DNA of 64,000 nt from Flavobacteriaceae bacterium MAR_2009_75 (GTDB taxonomy: Bacteria; Bacteroidota; Bacteroidia; Flavobacteriales; Flavobacteriaceae): assembly GCA_002813285.1 (NCBI GenBank), contig PHTZ01000001.1, positions 1,177,501 to 1,241,500 of the forward strand, written 5' to 3'. The notes under the pieces are model-generated. The model was not told where the DNA came from and searched no databases. It was given only the letters and a program-made list of their open reading frames with translations. The position numbers and the translations under genes are program-made. Of the stretch, positions 54,428 to 64,000 are shown in pieces (within the stretch, counting starts at the first letter, position 1; each line of letters begins with the position of its first letter).

Positions 54428-55690
54428 ATGAAAAACCATTTTTTTTTCGCCCTCTTATTCCTCAGCAACATGGCCATTGCCCAACCAGAAGAAAATTACA
54501 ATTACGACGAAACTAAAGTGCCCAAATTTCAACTGCCCGACCTACTGACCTCCTTTAGTGGCAACGCAATAGAAACCCAACAGCAGTGGGAAGAAAACCG
54601 AAGGTTTGAAATACTTCAATTCTTTGAAAAACAGGTCTATGGCAAAGTACCAGATCGCTTAGATGAATACTCATTTAAACTTCTAGAAGAGAGCAACGAT
54701 GCTTATGGAGGCAAGGCCCGGCGGAAACAGGTAACCATAAGTTTGAAGAAAAACAAGCGTACCATCACCTATAATATGCTCATTTACTTACCAAAGGGCA
54801 ACCCCACGGCTCCCGTATTTTTAGGGTATAACTTTTATGGAAACCATACGGTAACCACAGACCCCAAAGTACCGATTACGGAAGCTTGGGTGTCAAATAA
54901 CAAAACCTTCGGAATTACCGACAACAAAGCCAGTGAAAACACGAGAGGTGTAAGAACCCACCGCTGGGCCATTGAAAAAATGTTGGAAAATGGTTACGGA
55001 CTTGCCACTATATATTATGGAGAGGTTGACCCAGACAAAAATGATTTTTCAGATGGTGTACACCAACTTTTTTACCAAGAAGGGCAAGATAAACCTAAAA
55101 CCAATGAATGGGGAAGCATTGCCGCATGGGCCTTCGGTTTAAGCAAAGCCATGGACTATCTTGAAAATGATGGCAACATTTCTGATGTAATCGTATTTGG
55201 GCATTCACGTTTGGGCAAAGCGGCATTGTGGGCCGGTGCTACCGATAAAAGGTTTGCGGGCGTAATAAGTAACGATTCTGGTTGTGGCGGGGCAGCCCTG
55301 TCGAAAAGAAAGTTCGGTGAAACCGTAGAGCGCATCAACACTTCTTTCCCGCATTGGTTTGCCGACAGCTTTAAAAAATACAATGACAACGAACGCACAT
55401 TACCGGTTGATCAACATCAGTTATTGGCCCTAATGGCTCCACGACCTTTGTACGTAGCAAGTGCTGTTGAAGACCAATGGGCCGACCCAAAAGGTGAATT
55501 TTTGTCCACTTACTATGCATCAAAAGTTTATGAACTGTATGCTAAAGAAGGCATCACCTCCGCGAATATGCCAGAAGTTGAACAACCCGTTCAAAAAACC
55601 GTGGCCTATCACATACGAAATGGCAAACACGATGTTACCGATTACGATTGGGAGCAATATATAATATGGGCAAAAACATTCACCAAATAA
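54428..55690 (+). CDS. CE15-like glucuronoyl methylesterase
   Basis: A 420-residue exported esterase (signal 1-18, ending MAIAQ) resembling carbohydrate esterase family 15, which cuts ester links between glucuronic acid and lignin or other alcohols. Seen: FLGYNFYGNHTV, the nucleophile elbow VFGHSRLGKAALW, SNDSGCGGAALSKRKFGE, SFPHWF and DQHQLLALMAPRPLYVASA with the likely catalytic His. The gene follows the hydroxylase by about 50 nt without evident functional link. Confidence 0.92.
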   Translation: MKNHFFFALLFLSNMAIAQPEENYNYDETKVPKFQLPDLLTSFSGNAIETQQQWEENRRFEILQFFEKQVYGKVPDRLDEYSFKLLEESNDAYGGKARRKQVTISLKKNKRTITYNMLIYLPKGNPTAPVFLGYNFYGNHTVTTDPKVPITEAWVSNNKTFGITDNKASENTRGVRTHRWAIEKMLENGYGLATIYYGEVDPDKNDFSDGVHQLFYQEGQDKPKTNEWGSIAAWAFGLSKAMDYLENDGNISDVIVFGHSRLGKAALWAGATDKRFAGVISNDSGCGGAALSKRKFGETVERINTSFPHWFADSFKKYNDNERTLPVDQHQLLALMAPRPLYVASAVEDQWADPKGEFLSTYYASKVYELYAKEGITSANMPEVEQPVQKTVAYHIRNGKHDVTDYDWEQYIIWAKTFTK

Positions 55691-55693
55691 AAT

Positions 55694-56308
55694 TTAATCT
55701 TTGAAAAGCACCTCTGGCAGGTTTTGGTCGATTACTTCGTTTTTGTAGATTAAAGTCCAGCCCATAGAGTTTGTGAGAATGTAGAACTTTTGCAACTCGC
55801 TCAACAATCGGTTTTGGGCATTAGCCTTTAAAGACGAAACTTCGACCTTTTTCATAAGCGAGGCCGTTACGTTTTTCTTTATTTTGTTATAGTCGGATGC
55901 TTCGAACATATTCAAATAATCGGAGGTCACATCATAATACTCAAAATCTGGATTGATTTTCACCTCTGGCTCGGGAATACTTTTTATACGCAAAGTCTTC
56001 GTTTCTTCATCGACCTCAAATTCAATCTGGCTTAAGTCATAAGCTACTGTTACATCGGCATTCACCACTACCAGAGCTTTTTTCTGCGCTGAAATTAAAG
56101 GCCCAAAGAGCATTTTAGAATCTTTGTAATTATTTACCTCGGCAAAGTGACCTTCCGTAACGACTAGCTTCGAAACATTATCTATCTGTTGTTGTATCAG
56201 CATCGAATTTTCCTGAAGGATAGAGCGCTCTTTTTCATCTTCGGTGCAAGAACGAAAAATAAAAACAGCGGCCAATGTTATAATGACTCCTAAGAAGATT
56301 TTTTTCAT
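55694..56308 (-). CDS. DUF4230 family membrane-anchored protein
   Basis: A 204-residue protein with an N-terminal hydrophobic anchor (about 4-18, ending FIFRSC). The mature domain matches the DUF4230 pattern: LVVTEGHFAEVNNYKD, VVVNADVTVAYDLSQIEF and a C-terminal NRLLSELQKFYILTNSMGW. The function is unknown. It converges with the CE15 gene 3 nt away and is the last gene of the leftward group from alaS. Confidence 0.9.
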   Translation of the reverse strand: MKKIFLGVIITLAAVFIFRSCTEDEKERSILQENSMLIQQQIDNVSKLVVTEGHFAEVNNYKDSKMLFGPLISAQKKALVVVNADVTVAYDLSQIEFEVDEETKTLRIKSIPEPEVKINPDFEYYDVTSDYLNMFEASDYNKIKKNVTASLMKKVEVSSLKANAQNRLLSELQKFYILTNSMGWTLIYKNEVIDQNLPEVLFKD

Positions 56309-56352
56309 GAGATGAAGTTACAATAGAAAATAACAATCAAAAACGCAGACGC

Positions 56353-57294
56353 TCAAAAACTCATAAAAGGAAACTGGTTTTGTAGCCTCTCTATCTTGTT
56401 TTCCAAATTTTTCAAAAATTTACGGTGCTGCACCGAATCGGGTTGAAAGGGCCGATGTAGCAGTCCTTTTTGAATGGAATCAACTTCATCCATTATCTTG
56501 AAGACTTCCTCAGAAATATAAACGTCTTTAAACCTTTCCCAGATATAATCTATGGCCAATTGATTCGGGTGTACCATATCTTCTTTATAAAAGCGGTAAT
56601 CCCTCAGCTCATCCATCTGTATTTCGTACGATGGAAAATACAGAGCACCTTCGGGCAATACTTCGTGTACCGCCGAAATCAAATGTGCTTTACTTCTTTG
56701 ATTCTCTACAAATCCATCTTTTAAATGACGCACCGGGGAAACGGTAAAAATTACTTTCGCGTTTGGGTTGACCGATTGAACAAGTTGAAGTATTCGTCTT
56801 AAACATTGAGAAACTTTGTCAACACTAAGCAAGTGTTTTGAAAATTCTAGCTGTGGAACTTTATGACAGTTGGCCACTACCCTATCGGAATTAAGATTAT
56901 GGTACACCCAAGCCGTACCCAAGGTTATAAAAATATGACTTGCAATTTGAAGTTGATCATATGTAGCTTGAAGCGCTTGGTTCAAGTTCTTCAACAAAGA
57001 AGCGGGGTTGTCACTATTTAAATCAGAGTGGGCATCAAAGCATTGCCAGCGGTCATTTAGAAAGAATATTTCTTCTTCGGTATAACCTTTTTTGTGAATG
57101 GCACGGTCTAGTAAGTTTTCAATGGCCACGGGGTGAAATAAAATGCCGAAGGGGTTTTGAAGCTGTTGAAATTTCAAATAATCAAACTTTCTTCCCATAT
57201 TCTCCGAGAAACAAGAACCTAATAGTAATAATCGACTCTTATAATCGATTTGGTTTTCAGCTTTTTTTAAAGGTATTTGAGTCTGGAGTTTCAT
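56353..57294 (-). CDS. GSCFA-domain SGNH-like protein
   Basis: A 313-residue protein of the GSCFA family. The signature LLLGSCFSENMGRKF (about 24-38) contains the defining GSCFS motif, followed by NPFGILFHPVAIENLL, ITLGTAWVY and VSPVRHLKDGF. The fold is SGNH-hydrolase-like, but the reaction is unknown. It lies 7 nt after the TPR-lipoprotein gene in the same direction. Confidence 0.93.
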   Translation of the reverse strand: MKLQTQIPLKKAENQIDYKSRLLLLGSCFSENMGRKFDYLKFQQLQNPFGILFHPVAIENLLDRAIHKKGYTEEEIFFLNDRWQCFDAHSDLNSDNPASLLKNLNQALQATYDQLQIASHIFITLGTAWVYHNLNSDRVVANCHKVPQLEFSKHLLSVDKVSQCLRRILQLVQSVNPNAKVIFTVSPVRHLKDGFVENQRSKAHLISAVHEVLPEGALYFPSYEIQMDELRDYRFYKEDMVHPNQLAIDYIWERFKDVYISEEVFKIMDEVDSIQKGLLHRPFQPDSVQHRKFLKNLENKIERLQNQFPFMSF

Positions 57295-57301
57295 TCGTTC
57301 A

Positions 57302-58165
57302 TTAGTTTTCCGGGTCTATTCGAGAATATCGACTCAACTTATGAAAAATTTGATACGGATATATCTCATATATCACTTGGTCTTCATTTATCGTATTACT
57401 AGACTCTGAACGGGCTATTTTGACCAAGTCTTTGGCTTCATCTTCTTCACCAAGCTGATAAAGACTTATGGCTTTGTAATACATTGCATCCGCAAATTGT
57501 TCATATACTTTTAGCGATTCGTCGAAACAAGCAATTGCTTTTCGGTAATTCTTGAGTTAAAATTCTGCGATTCCTAAATAGAACCAATCTATATAATGAC
57601 AGGCTTCATGGGGTGGATCATTAGGAAAATCTTCGAATTGCTGTTTTTTACTTTTTTCCAAAAATTCCTTTGCTTTTGAAAATTGATTAAGCTGAAGATA
57701 GTCAAGACCCATATAAAAGTTATAGGTATGATCCATTACATAACTATCACCGAACTTTCTTTTCACTTCATTAAATTCGGCGATGGACTCTTCGTATTCT
57801 TTGGAGAACAAGCATTTCATAAAAGCGCTGTAAGGCAAATACCTTGCAGAATCATATTTTACGGCTTTCTCTAAAAAAGGCTTCCCCAAAGAGTATTTTC
57901 TTGCCTTATAAAGCGGCATTGCCTTTTGTTGCCAGAAATAGGCAGAGTCTGGCTTGATTTGAAGAATAGAGTCTAATATCAACTGCCTTTCAACGGAATG
58001 TAACCCTACCCTATTTGCTCTCTTCCAGAGGCTATCAATCTTATTTTTTTCGGGTTGGGTCAGTTCGGTCCTTAGTTGCGGTTCAGTGGTCTGAGGTTGA
58101 TTCTTCGCGAATCTATCCACACATGATGAAAAAACCAATAAAATTAAAATCAGCTTTTTCATCAT
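57302..58165 (-). pseudogene. TPR lipoprotein gene interrupted by an in-frame stop
   Basis: A TPR lipoprotein (lipobox ending VFSSC; TPR-like helices such as AKEFLEKSKKQQ). The first part runs 57557-58165 (202 aa) and stops at TAA (57557-57559). The same frame continues directly with LKNYRKAIACFDESLKVYEQ, a TPR, to a second stop at 57302. Restoring that one codon gives a 287-residue protein. This looks like a point nonsense mutation (for example GAA or CAA to TAA) or a sequencing error; a two-ORF annotation is less natural. It lies between alaS and the GSCFA gene. Confidence 0.75.
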
Positions 58166-58182
58166 GTTTTTTGTTTAGTTGT

Positions 58183-60798
58183 TTACGAAATATAACCCTT
58201 GGCCTTTTCAAGTGCTTCAACTATACCACTCGGGTTCTTGCCACCGGCGGTAGCGAAAAAAGGTTGGCCACCACCACCCCCTTGGATGAATTTCCCCAGC
58301 TCCCTCACAATGGTTCCGGCATTCAAATCTTTTGAAGCCACTAGCTCTTTAGAGATGTAGCAAGACAATAAGGCCTTTCCGTTTTGTTCCGTTCCAAAGA
58401 GAAGAAAGAGATTGTCTTGGTTCTGCCCCATTTCAAAGGAAAGGTCTTTGATTCCCGCGGCATCCAAATCGATTTTCTTGGCCAAAAACTGAACTCCGTT
58501 TACCTCTTGTAGTTCGTTCTGTAAATCGCCTTTTAAGTTTCTAGCCTTTTCCTTGAGCAAGTTTTCAACTTCCTTTTTCAGTTTGGCATTTTCCTCCTGC
58601 AAAGATGAGACTGATTTTACGGGGTCTTGCGCATTGTTCAGCACCTCTTTTATTTCAAGTAAGGTCTTATTATTTTCCTCGAAAAAATCCTTTACCGCAT
58701 CTGAAGTAATGGCTTCAATTCTTCGAATACCTGCCGCGACGGCCCCTTCCGATTTAATTTTGAAATGCCATATATCTCCTGTGTTCTTGACATGGGTGCC
58801 TCCGCAAAGTTCCATAGATTGTCCGAATCTCACCGTTCGTACCGTGTCACCATATTTCTCACCGAACAATGCCATTGCGCCTTCTTCAAGTGCTTTTTTC
58901 ATGGGCACGCTCCGGTTTTCAACAAATGGCAACTGGCCTTCGATTCTTGCATTGACAAAATTTTCTACTTCATGTAGTTCGTCGGCGGTTAATTTAGAAA
59001 AATGCGAAAAATCAAACCGCAAATATTTCGAATGTACCGCTGAACCTTTTTGCTCTACGTGTTTGCCCAGTACTTCACGTAATGCTTGATGTAATAAATG
59101 AGTTGCCGTGTGGTTCGCCTCTGTACGGTTACGTTGTTTTTTATCTACTACAGCCCTAAAAGTTTCATTTAAGCTTTTAGGTAAATTTTTAGTGAAATGT
59201 ATTATCTCATTATTCTCCCTTTTGGTATCTATAATATAAATCACATCACCGTTAGGCACTTCTAGGTAGCCCTTATCACCTACTTGCCCACCACCTTCCG
59301 CATAAAACGGGGTAAGATTGAACACCAACTGAAACTGCTCTCCTGCCTTTTTAGAAGTAACTTTTCTGTACTTCACCAATTTTACATTGGCCTCGAGCAC
59401 ATCGTACCCCACAAACTCCTGCTCTGAATCGCCAGAAAGTACTACCCAATCATCTTTGGAAATCGCGGAAGCCGATTTTGAGCGGTTTTTCTGCTCTTGC
59501 ATCGCCTTTTCAAAACCGGCCTCATCTAAACTATATCCTTTTTCAGAAAGAATCAATGCGGTAAGATCAATGGGGAAACCGTAGGTATCATAAAGCTCAA
59601 AAGCCTTTCTACCATCTATTTCTTTACTCTTGGCACTAGCGATCACTTGATCTAAGAGCACGAGCCCCTGTTCCAACGTATTTAAAAAAGAATGTTCTTC
59701 TTCTTTAATCACATTTTCAATCAATTGTTTTTGCTCTTTCAATTCAATAAAAGCGTCACCCATAGTATCGGTCAGTATGTTCACTAGGCGATACATGAAC
59801 GGGCCTTTGGTATTTAAAAAGGTAAAGCCATAACGAATGGCCCGGCGCAAAATTCTACGAATAACGTAGCCTGCACCTGTGTTACTTGGTAACTGACCAT
59901 CAGCTATTGAAAATGAGACCGCTCTAATGTGGTCGGCAATGACCCTTATCGCGATATCTGTCTTTTCGGTCTTACCGTATTTACAATTGGTAATTGCCTC
60001 TATCTCTCTGATTATAGGCTTAAAAACATCGGTATCGTAGTTCGATTTTACACCCTGAAGTGCCATACAAAGGCGTTCGAACCCCATACCTGTATCTACA
60101 TGCTTGGCCGGCAGCGTTTCTAAAGTACCATCAGCTTTGCGGTTATATTGCATGAAAACAAGATTCCATACCTCGACCACCAAAGGGTGATCGGCATTTA
60201 CCAAAGAGGCACCGGGTACATTAGCCTTTTCTTCTTTAGAGCGCAAGTCGACATGAATTTCGGAACATGGCCCACAGGGACCTTGGTCACCCATTTCCCA
60301 AAAATTGTCCTTCTTATTGCCCATGATAATTCTATCTTCGGGCACGATAGCTTTCCAAAAATCATATGCTTCTTGGTCCAACCCAAGCTTATCCGTATCA
60401 TCACTTCCCTCGAAAACAGAAACGTACAGACTATCCGTATCTATTTTAAAAACCTCGGTCAAAAGTTCCCAAGACCATTTAATGGCCTCTTCCTTAAAAT
60501 AATCACCAAAACTCCAATTGCCCAACATCTCGAACATGGTATGATGGTAGGTATCTTTACCAACTTCCTCCAAATCGTTATGCTTACCACTAACCCGCAA
60601 ACACTTTTGGGTATCGACTACCCTTTTGTTCTTGGCTATCGTGTTACCTAAAAAATACTCCTTAAATTGAACCATGCCCGCATTGGTAAACAAAAGCGTA
60701 GGGTCATCTTTGAGAACCATCGGGGCCGACGGCACGATTTTATGTTTTTTATCTTCAAAAAAACTTAAGAACTGTCTTCGAATGTCTTTGGAAGTCAT
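58183..60798 (-). CDS. alaS: Alanyl-tRNA synthetase
   Basis: Class II synthetase charging and editing tRNA-Ala, 871 residues. Seen: the catalytic region [23 protein letters not shown] (quoted here in part, about 20-40), the DNAx editing domain with [17 protein letters not shown] (about 566-582) and [14 protein letters not shown], and the C-terminal [16 protein letters not shown]. Normal length. It heads a leftward group with the TPR, GSCFA and DUF4230 genes; an upstream promoter to the right is shared in part with the divergent M23 gene. Confidence 0.98.
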   Translation of the reverse strand: MTSKDIRRQFLSFFEDKKHKIVPSAPMVLKDDPTLLFTNAGMVQFKEYFLGNTIAKNKRVVDTQKCLRVSGKHNDLEEVGKDTYHHTMFEMLGNWSFGDYFKEEAIKWSWELLTEVFKIDTDSLYVSVFEGSDDTDKLGLDQEAYDFWKAIVPEDRIIMGNKKDNFWEMGDQGPCGPCSEIHVDLRSKEEKANVPGASLVNADHPLVVEVWNLVFMQYNRKADGTLETLPAKHVDTGMGFERLCMALQGVKSNYDTDVFKPIIREIEAITNCKYGKTEKTDIAIRVIADHIRAVSFSIADGQLPSNTGAGYVIRRILRRAIRYGFTFLNTKGPFMYRLVNILTDTMGDAFIELKEQKQLIENVIKEEEHSFLNTLEQGLVLLDQVIASAKSKEIDGRKAFELYDTYGFPIDLTALILSEKGYSLDEAGFEKAMQEQKNRSKSASAISKDDWVVLSGDSEQEFVGYDVLEANVKLVKYRKVTSKKAGEQFQLVFNLTPFYAEGGGQVGDKGYLEVPNGDVIYIIDTKRENNEIIHFTKNLPKSLNETFRAVVDKKQRNRTEANHTATHLLHQALREVLGKHVEQKGSAVHSKYLRFDFSHFSKLTADELHEVENFVNARIEGQLPFVENRSVPMKKALEEGAMALFGEKYGDTVRTVRFGQSMELCGGTHVKNTGDIWHFKIKSEGAVAAGIRRIEAITSDAVKDFFEENNKTLLEIKEVLNNAQDPVKSVSSLQEENAKLKKEVENLLKEKARNLKGDLQNELQEVNGVQFLAKKIDLDAAGIKDLSFEMGQNQDNLFLLFGTEQNGKALLSCYISKELVASKDLNAGTIVRELGKFIQGGGGGQPFFATAGGKNPSGIVEALEKAKGYIS

Positions 60799-60823
60799 AG
60801 AAAATTATAAGGTTTTATAAATT

Positions 60824-60856
60824 TTGACGTTATAAACAAAACAATTTTTATATTTG
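60824..60856 (+). promoter_or_regulatory. Candidate promoter of the M23 peptidase gene
   Basis: TTG (60824-60826), a 22-nt spacer (slightly long) and TATATTTG (60849-60856), 43 nt before the ATG at 60900. The -7 box is a perfect match; the spacing weakens the call. Confidence 0.45.
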
Positions 60857-60899
60857 TTTGTGCCGCCAAAACGCCACAAAAATAGGATAAAATAGATTC

Positions 60900-61877
60900 A
60901 TGTCTAAAGTAAAGTACTATTACGATCCCGATACGCTTTCGTATCGGAAAATCGAACCGCAGAAATCACGGCGCTATCGTAATATTGCATTTTTTATTTT
61001 GGGCTCATTTCTCTTCGGGTTGATGGCCTTGGTACTTTTAATGAATACCAACCTCATCAATACTCCAAGGGAACTTTCTCTACAACGTGAAGTCAAAAAC
61101 TATGAGCTTCAGTTCGATTTATTAAATCGTAAAATGGGCCAAATCGAAGAGGTTCTGGCCAATATCGAAGATCGAGACAACAACATTTACAGACTATATT
61201 TTGAAGCCAACCCTATACCTGAAGAACAGCGACGAGCTGGTTTTGGTGGGGTCAACCGATACAAATCGCTTGAAGGTTTTAATAATTCTGAAATGATAAA
61301 GGCGACTACAAAAAGGCTTGATATTATCAAAAAACAAATGGCGATACAGTCAAAATCTTTGGATGAAGTCACGAAACTGGCCGAAGAGAAAGAAAAGCTT
61401 TTGATGGCCATACCTGCTATTCAGCCGGTGAACAATGAAGACTTAAAGCGAATGGCTTCCGGTTTCGGTTGGCGTTCAGATCCCTTTACCAAAGCACGTA
61501 AAATGCACCGTGGCATGGATTTTTCCGCACCTAAGGGCACCCCTATTTATGCACCGGGTGACGGTAAAGTGATTCGTGCCGATAATGGATCGTCGGGTTA
61601 CGGCAAGCATATTCGCATTGACCATGGGTACGGATATAAAACATTATATGGCCATTTGAGCAAATACAACGTTAAAAAAGGGCAACGGGTAAAACGAGGC
61701 GACCTTATTGGCTTTGTCGGTAACACAGGGCGTTCAGAGGCACCTCACTTGCATTATGAAGTTTGGAAAGACGAAGAACGGATCAACCCTATCAATTTTT
61801 ATTACGGAAGTTTAACGGCCAAAGAATTTGAGAACATGCTCAAATATGCCGCACAAGAAAATCAATCATTGGATTAA
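60900..61877 (+). CDS. M23-family metallopeptidase (peptidoglycan endopeptidase)
   Basis: A 325-residue inner-membrane-anchored protein. A membrane helix (about 28-50) is followed by a coiled-coil region (about 60-175) and the LytM-type M23 domain (about 185-305). Zinc ligands are in MHRGMDFSAPKG (HxxxD) and APHLHYEVW (HxH). It likely cleaves peptide crosslinks during growth or division, or activates such enzymes. Its stop overlaps the start of the MerR gene by 1 nt. Confidence 0.94.
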   Translation: MSKVKYYYDPDTLSYRKIEPQKSRRYRNIAFFILGSFLFGLMALVLLMNTNLINTPRELSLQREVKNYELQFDLLNRKMGQIEEVLANIEDRDNNIYRLYFEANPIPEEQRRAGFGGVNRYKSLEGFNNSEMIKATTKRLDIIKKQMAIQSKSLDEVTKLAEEKEKLLMAIPAIQPVNNEDLKRMASGFGWRSDPFTKARKMHRGMDFSAPKGTPIYAPGDGKVIRADNGSSGYGKHIRIDHGYGYKTLYGHLSKYNVKKGQRVKRGDLIGFVGNTGRSEAPHLHYEVWKDEERINPINFYYGSLTAKEFENMLKYAAQENQSLD

Positions 61878-62206
61878 TGCAAATAGAGCTCCCAGAAAAA
61901 AGATATTACGGTATTGGCGAAGTGGCCAAGGCATTTGGTGTTAATACCTCCCTCATTCGTTTTTGGGAAAAAGAATTTGATGCCCTCAAGCCCAAAAAAA
62001 ACGCCAAAGGAAACCGGAAATTCACTCCACAAGACATTACCAACCTCAAATTGATATATCATTTGGTCAAAGAGAGAGGCTTTACGTTAGATGGCGCAAA
62101 GACCCACTTAAAAGAAAATCGTCAAAAGACTCTTGGCAAATTTGAAATTATCGATAAATTAGAGCTCATCAAGTCAGAGCTGATAAAAATCAAGGATCAG
62201 TTGTAA
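61877..62206 (+). CDS. MerR-family transcriptional regulator
   Basis: A 109-residue regulator with the MerR DNA-binding domain (about 9-80): YYGIGEVAKAFGVNTSLIRFWEK (seen in part) then FTPQDITNLKLIYHLVKERG. A short helical tail (about 85-109) may dimerise; there is no ligand-binding domain. The start overlaps the M23 stop (TAATG), so the two are translationally coupled. The regulated genes are unknown. Confidence 0.92.
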   Translation: MQIELPEKRYYGIGEVAKAFGVNTSLIRFWEKEFDALKPKKNAKGNRKFTPQDITNLKLIYHLVKERGFTLDGAKTHLKENRQKTLGKFEIIDKLELIKSELIKIKDQL

Positions 62207-62298
62207 CGAACCGCTCAACTTACCGTCGTATAGGGCAAAGACTATTTTTTAAGCAAAAACCCTTAACTACATAATTATATTTACTAAAACACTGAACA

Positions 62299-62898
62299 AT
62301 GAAAAAAGGTTTGATTGCACTTATCGTGCTCGTCGTCATCGCATTTGGCATTTACCAATGGGCCGTTGGCTTTAACAACGCCGCTGTTGAACTTGAGGCC
62401 GACGCCAAAACAGCATGGTCTAACGTAGAAAGCTCGTACCAACGAAGAAATGATCTGATCGGTAATTTGGTCAAAACGGTTCAAGGGGCGGCCGATTTTG
62501 AAAGAGGCACCTTAAAAGATGTAATCGAGGCCAGAGCAAAGGCGACCTCCACAAATATTGACGCCAATAATCTTACCCCAGAAAATATCGCTGCTTTTCA
62601 AGAAGCACAGAGCGGACTTACCGGGGCGCTAAGTAAATTAATGGTAGTTGTAGAACGCTACCCCGAGCTTAAGGCGAATCAAAATTTTCTTGAACTTCAA
62701 TCACAACTAGAAGGTACCGAAAACCGTATTAACGTGGCTAGGGATCGCTTTAATGAAAAAGTGAACCTTTATGATATTCATACCTCAAAATTCCCTGGTA
62801 AATTGTTGGCGGGTCTTTTCGGATTTGAAGAGATGGCACGTTATAAGGCCGATGCCGGTTCTGAAAATGCCCCCGACGTAAACTTTGAGTTCAATTAA
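62299..62898 (+). CDS. lemA: LemA-family membrane protein
   Basis: A 199-residue protein with an N-terminal membrane helix (about 3-20) and the LemA helical domain: AWSNVESSYQRRNDLIGNLVKTV (in part, about 39-61), VIEARAKAT, LVVVERYPELKANQNF-like sequence at about 118-135, and ARDRFNEKVNLYD. Its role is not known with certainty. It is followed by two TPM-domain genes, a classic pairing. Confidence 0.95.
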   Translation: MKKGLIALIVLVVIAFGIYQWAVGFNNAAVELEADAKTAWSNVESSYQRRNDLIGNLVKTVQGAADFERGTLKDVIEARAKATSTNIDANNLTPENIAAFQEAQSGLTGALSKLMVVVERYPELKANQNFLELQSQLEGTENRINVARDRFNEKVNLYDIHTSKFPGKLLAGLFGFEEMARYKADAGSENAPDVNFEFN

Positions 62899-62902
62899 AC
62901 CC

Positions 62903-63340
62903 ATGTCAAGAGTAGAAGACTTTTTAACCCAAGGTGAAGAACAAGAAGTAGTTCAGGCCATTCTTGAAGCTGAAAAGAATACTTCAGGAGAGATTCGGGT
63001 GCACATCGAAGCACATACCCGCCTTGATATCATGGTGCGCGCCAAAGAGGTGTTTCATATGCTCAAGATGGATAACACCAAAGATGACAACGGCGTTCTC
63101 ATTTATGTAGCTGTCAACGATAGAAAGTTCGCCATTTTTGGTGACCGTGGTATCGACGCCGTAGTGCCAAAAGATTTTTGGAACACCACTAAAGACGCTA
63201 TTCAATCACAATTTAAAAACGGTAAATTCAAACAAGGCATCATTGACGGAATACTAAAGGCCGGTGAAGAACTTAACACTCATTTCCCTTGGCAACAAGA
63301 CGATGAAAACGAACTTAGCAATGAGATATCTAAAGGTTAG
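62903..63340 (+). CDS. TPM-domain protein without an evident signal peptide
   Basis: A 145-residue TPM-domain protein with GEIRVHIEAHTRLD, NGVLIYVAVNDRKFAIFGDRGID and a helical C-terminal part. No clear signal or membrane helix is visible, so it may be cytoplasmic. The ATG at 62903 follows the lemA stop by 4 nt; a TTG at 62885 would overlap lemA. The next TPM gene overlaps its end by 20 nt. Confidence 0.9.
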   Translation: MSRVEDFLTQGEEQEVVQAILEAEKNTSGEIRVHIEAHTRLDIMVRAKEVFHMLKMDNTKDDNGVLIYVAVNDRKFAIFGDRGIDAVVPKDFWNTTKDAIQSQFKNGKFKQGIIDGILKAGEELNTHFPWQQDDENELSNEISKG

Positions 63341-64000
63341 CTTACTATCCCTTTTTCTACTTTGCTTTGGTCTTCTACAGGCGCAATTCGAGATTCCGGA
63401 GAAACCTTCGAAACAGACCAGTGTTTACGATTATATAAACCTTTTATCCGCAGGGCAGGCGCAAAATTTAGAGCAGAAGCTAGTACGTTATTCAGATAGT
63501 ACCTCTACCCAAATTGTAGTGGCAATTATCAATTCTACGGAAGGAGAAAACATCAATTATCTAGGCGCTCAATGGGGCCAAAAATGGGGAATTGGTCAAG
63601 CCGGAAAAGACAACGGAGTTCTAGTATTGCTCGCCAAAGACGACAGGCGTATCGCTATTAACACAGGCTACGGAGTAGAAGGTAGCCTTACAGATGCCAT
63701 GTCGCGCAGAATTATCGAGAACATCATCGTACCCCAGTTTAAAAATGCCGACTTCTATGGAGGCCTCGACCAGGGGGCAGATGCTATTTTTCAGGTATTA
63801 AACGGTGAATTTGATGAGGAGAGAACTTTTGATGATAGTGGCGGATTTCCGATTCGTTCGTTTCTCCCCTTTATCATCTTCTTTGTTATACTTATTATTC
63901 TCTCCAACCGAAATAAGCGTGGTGGTGGCCGTAATGGCGGAAAACGTTCTGGCGGATTCGACATTTGGGGTATGATTATACTTAGCAACATGGGGCGAAG
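63321..64000 (+). CDS. Exported TPM-domain protein (YgcG-like), cut by the window edge
   Basis: The partial gene has 226 codons up to the right edge. It has a signal peptide (ending LQAQF), a TPM domain (about 35-165) with STQIVVAIINSTEGENI and DNGVLVLLAKDDRRIAINTGYG, a membrane helix (about 182-197), and the start of a glycine/arginine-rich tail (GGGRNGGKRSGG). ATG 63303 is an in-frame alternative start. It completes the lemA-TPM-TPM cluster. The protein continues beyond this window. Confidence 0.9.
   Translation, partial: MRYLKVSLLSLFLLCFGLLQAQFEIPEKPSKQTSVYDYINLLSAGQAQNLEQKLVRYSDSTSTQIVVAIINSTEGENINYLGAQWGQKWGIGQAGKDNGVLVLLAKDDRRIAINTGYGVEGSLTDAMSRRIIENIIVPQFKNADFYGGLDQGADAIFQVLNGEFDEERTFDDSGGFPIRSFLPFIIFFVILIILSNRNKRGGGRNGGKRSGGFDIWGMIILSNMGR

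Overview
The window looks like a chromosomal segment of a marine, glycan-degrading member of the Flavobacteriaceae (Bacteroidota), of the Maribacter/Zobellia/Arenibacter type. The family-level assignment is inferred from content, not from a database search. Supporting evidence: a SusC/SusD outer-membrane pair, many short-signal-peptide exported proteins and lipoproteins, Bacteroidota-type promoters (TTG, about 19-20 nt, TAnnTTTG), few Shine-Dalgarno sequences, and families largely restricted to this phylum (Porin_10-type porin, GSCFA, DUF4230, DUF5522, DUF6428).

Layout. (1) 1-3230: the start of an rRNA operon read leftwards: three tandem promoters, 16S, tRNA-Ile(GAT), tRNA-Ala(TGC) and the 5' end of 23S. 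(2) 3236-5974: putative porin and RNase HII, divergent. (3) 6100-13850: an envelope signalling region. An OmpA-like protein, a secreted protein, a lipoprotein and a periplasmic TPR-CHAT caspase-like protein face an ECF sigma factor and a membrane-anchored TPR anti-sigma candidate. A motif GTTAACCTT-N16-TAAATA lies before the OmpA gene and before a small-protein operon next to the sigma gene, suggesting one sigma-factor regulon. (4) 13879-18134: lipB, lipoprotein, a Pmp3/YqaE mini-protein, an SGNH esterase lipoprotein and lysS. (5) 18250-36014: an AraC regulator, SusC/SusD, a double FG-GAP propeller protein, a Planctomycete-type cytochrome c/DUF1549/DUF1553 protein, a DUF1501 protein, an exported sugar isomerase-like protein, a DUF2231-cytochrome-LRR protein and a DASS-type symporter broken by a one-base frameshift. 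Two promoters here carry [G/C]TCCAT direct repeats spaced exactly 21 bp, as expected for AraC-family sites. No glycoside hydrolase or polysaccharide lyase is visible, so this is an unusual, redox-flavoured uptake locus. (6) 36093-42409: a small repeat protein, a metzincin-like protease, small envelope proteins, a ChbG/YdjC deacetylase and a META-domain lipoprotein. (7) 42451-45098: an arsenic operon (arsR, DUF6428, LMW-PTP-type arsenate reductase, acr3) with two ArsR-like operators. (8) 45298-47968: a TolB-like propeller protein plus an acetylxylan-esterase-like hydrolase. (9) 47978-52533: hemL, a LysM glucosaminidase, a PLP desulfhydrase/deaminase, a mini HExxH protein, DUF5522 and DUF4136. 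(10) 52609-60798: an extended aromatic amino acid hydroxylase, a CE15 glucuronoyl esterase, then leftward DUF4230, GSCFA, a TPR lipoprotein gene with an internal stop, and alaS. (11) 60900-64000: M23 peptidase, MerR regulator, LemA and two TPM-domain proteins, the last cut by the window edge.

The strongest leads are the ECF/anti-sigma/CHAT module with its shared promoter motif, and the AraC-controlled SusCD-cytochrome locus without visible CAZymes. Two genes carry single-base lesions (DASS symporter, TPR lipoprotein) that could be real mutations or sequencing errors.
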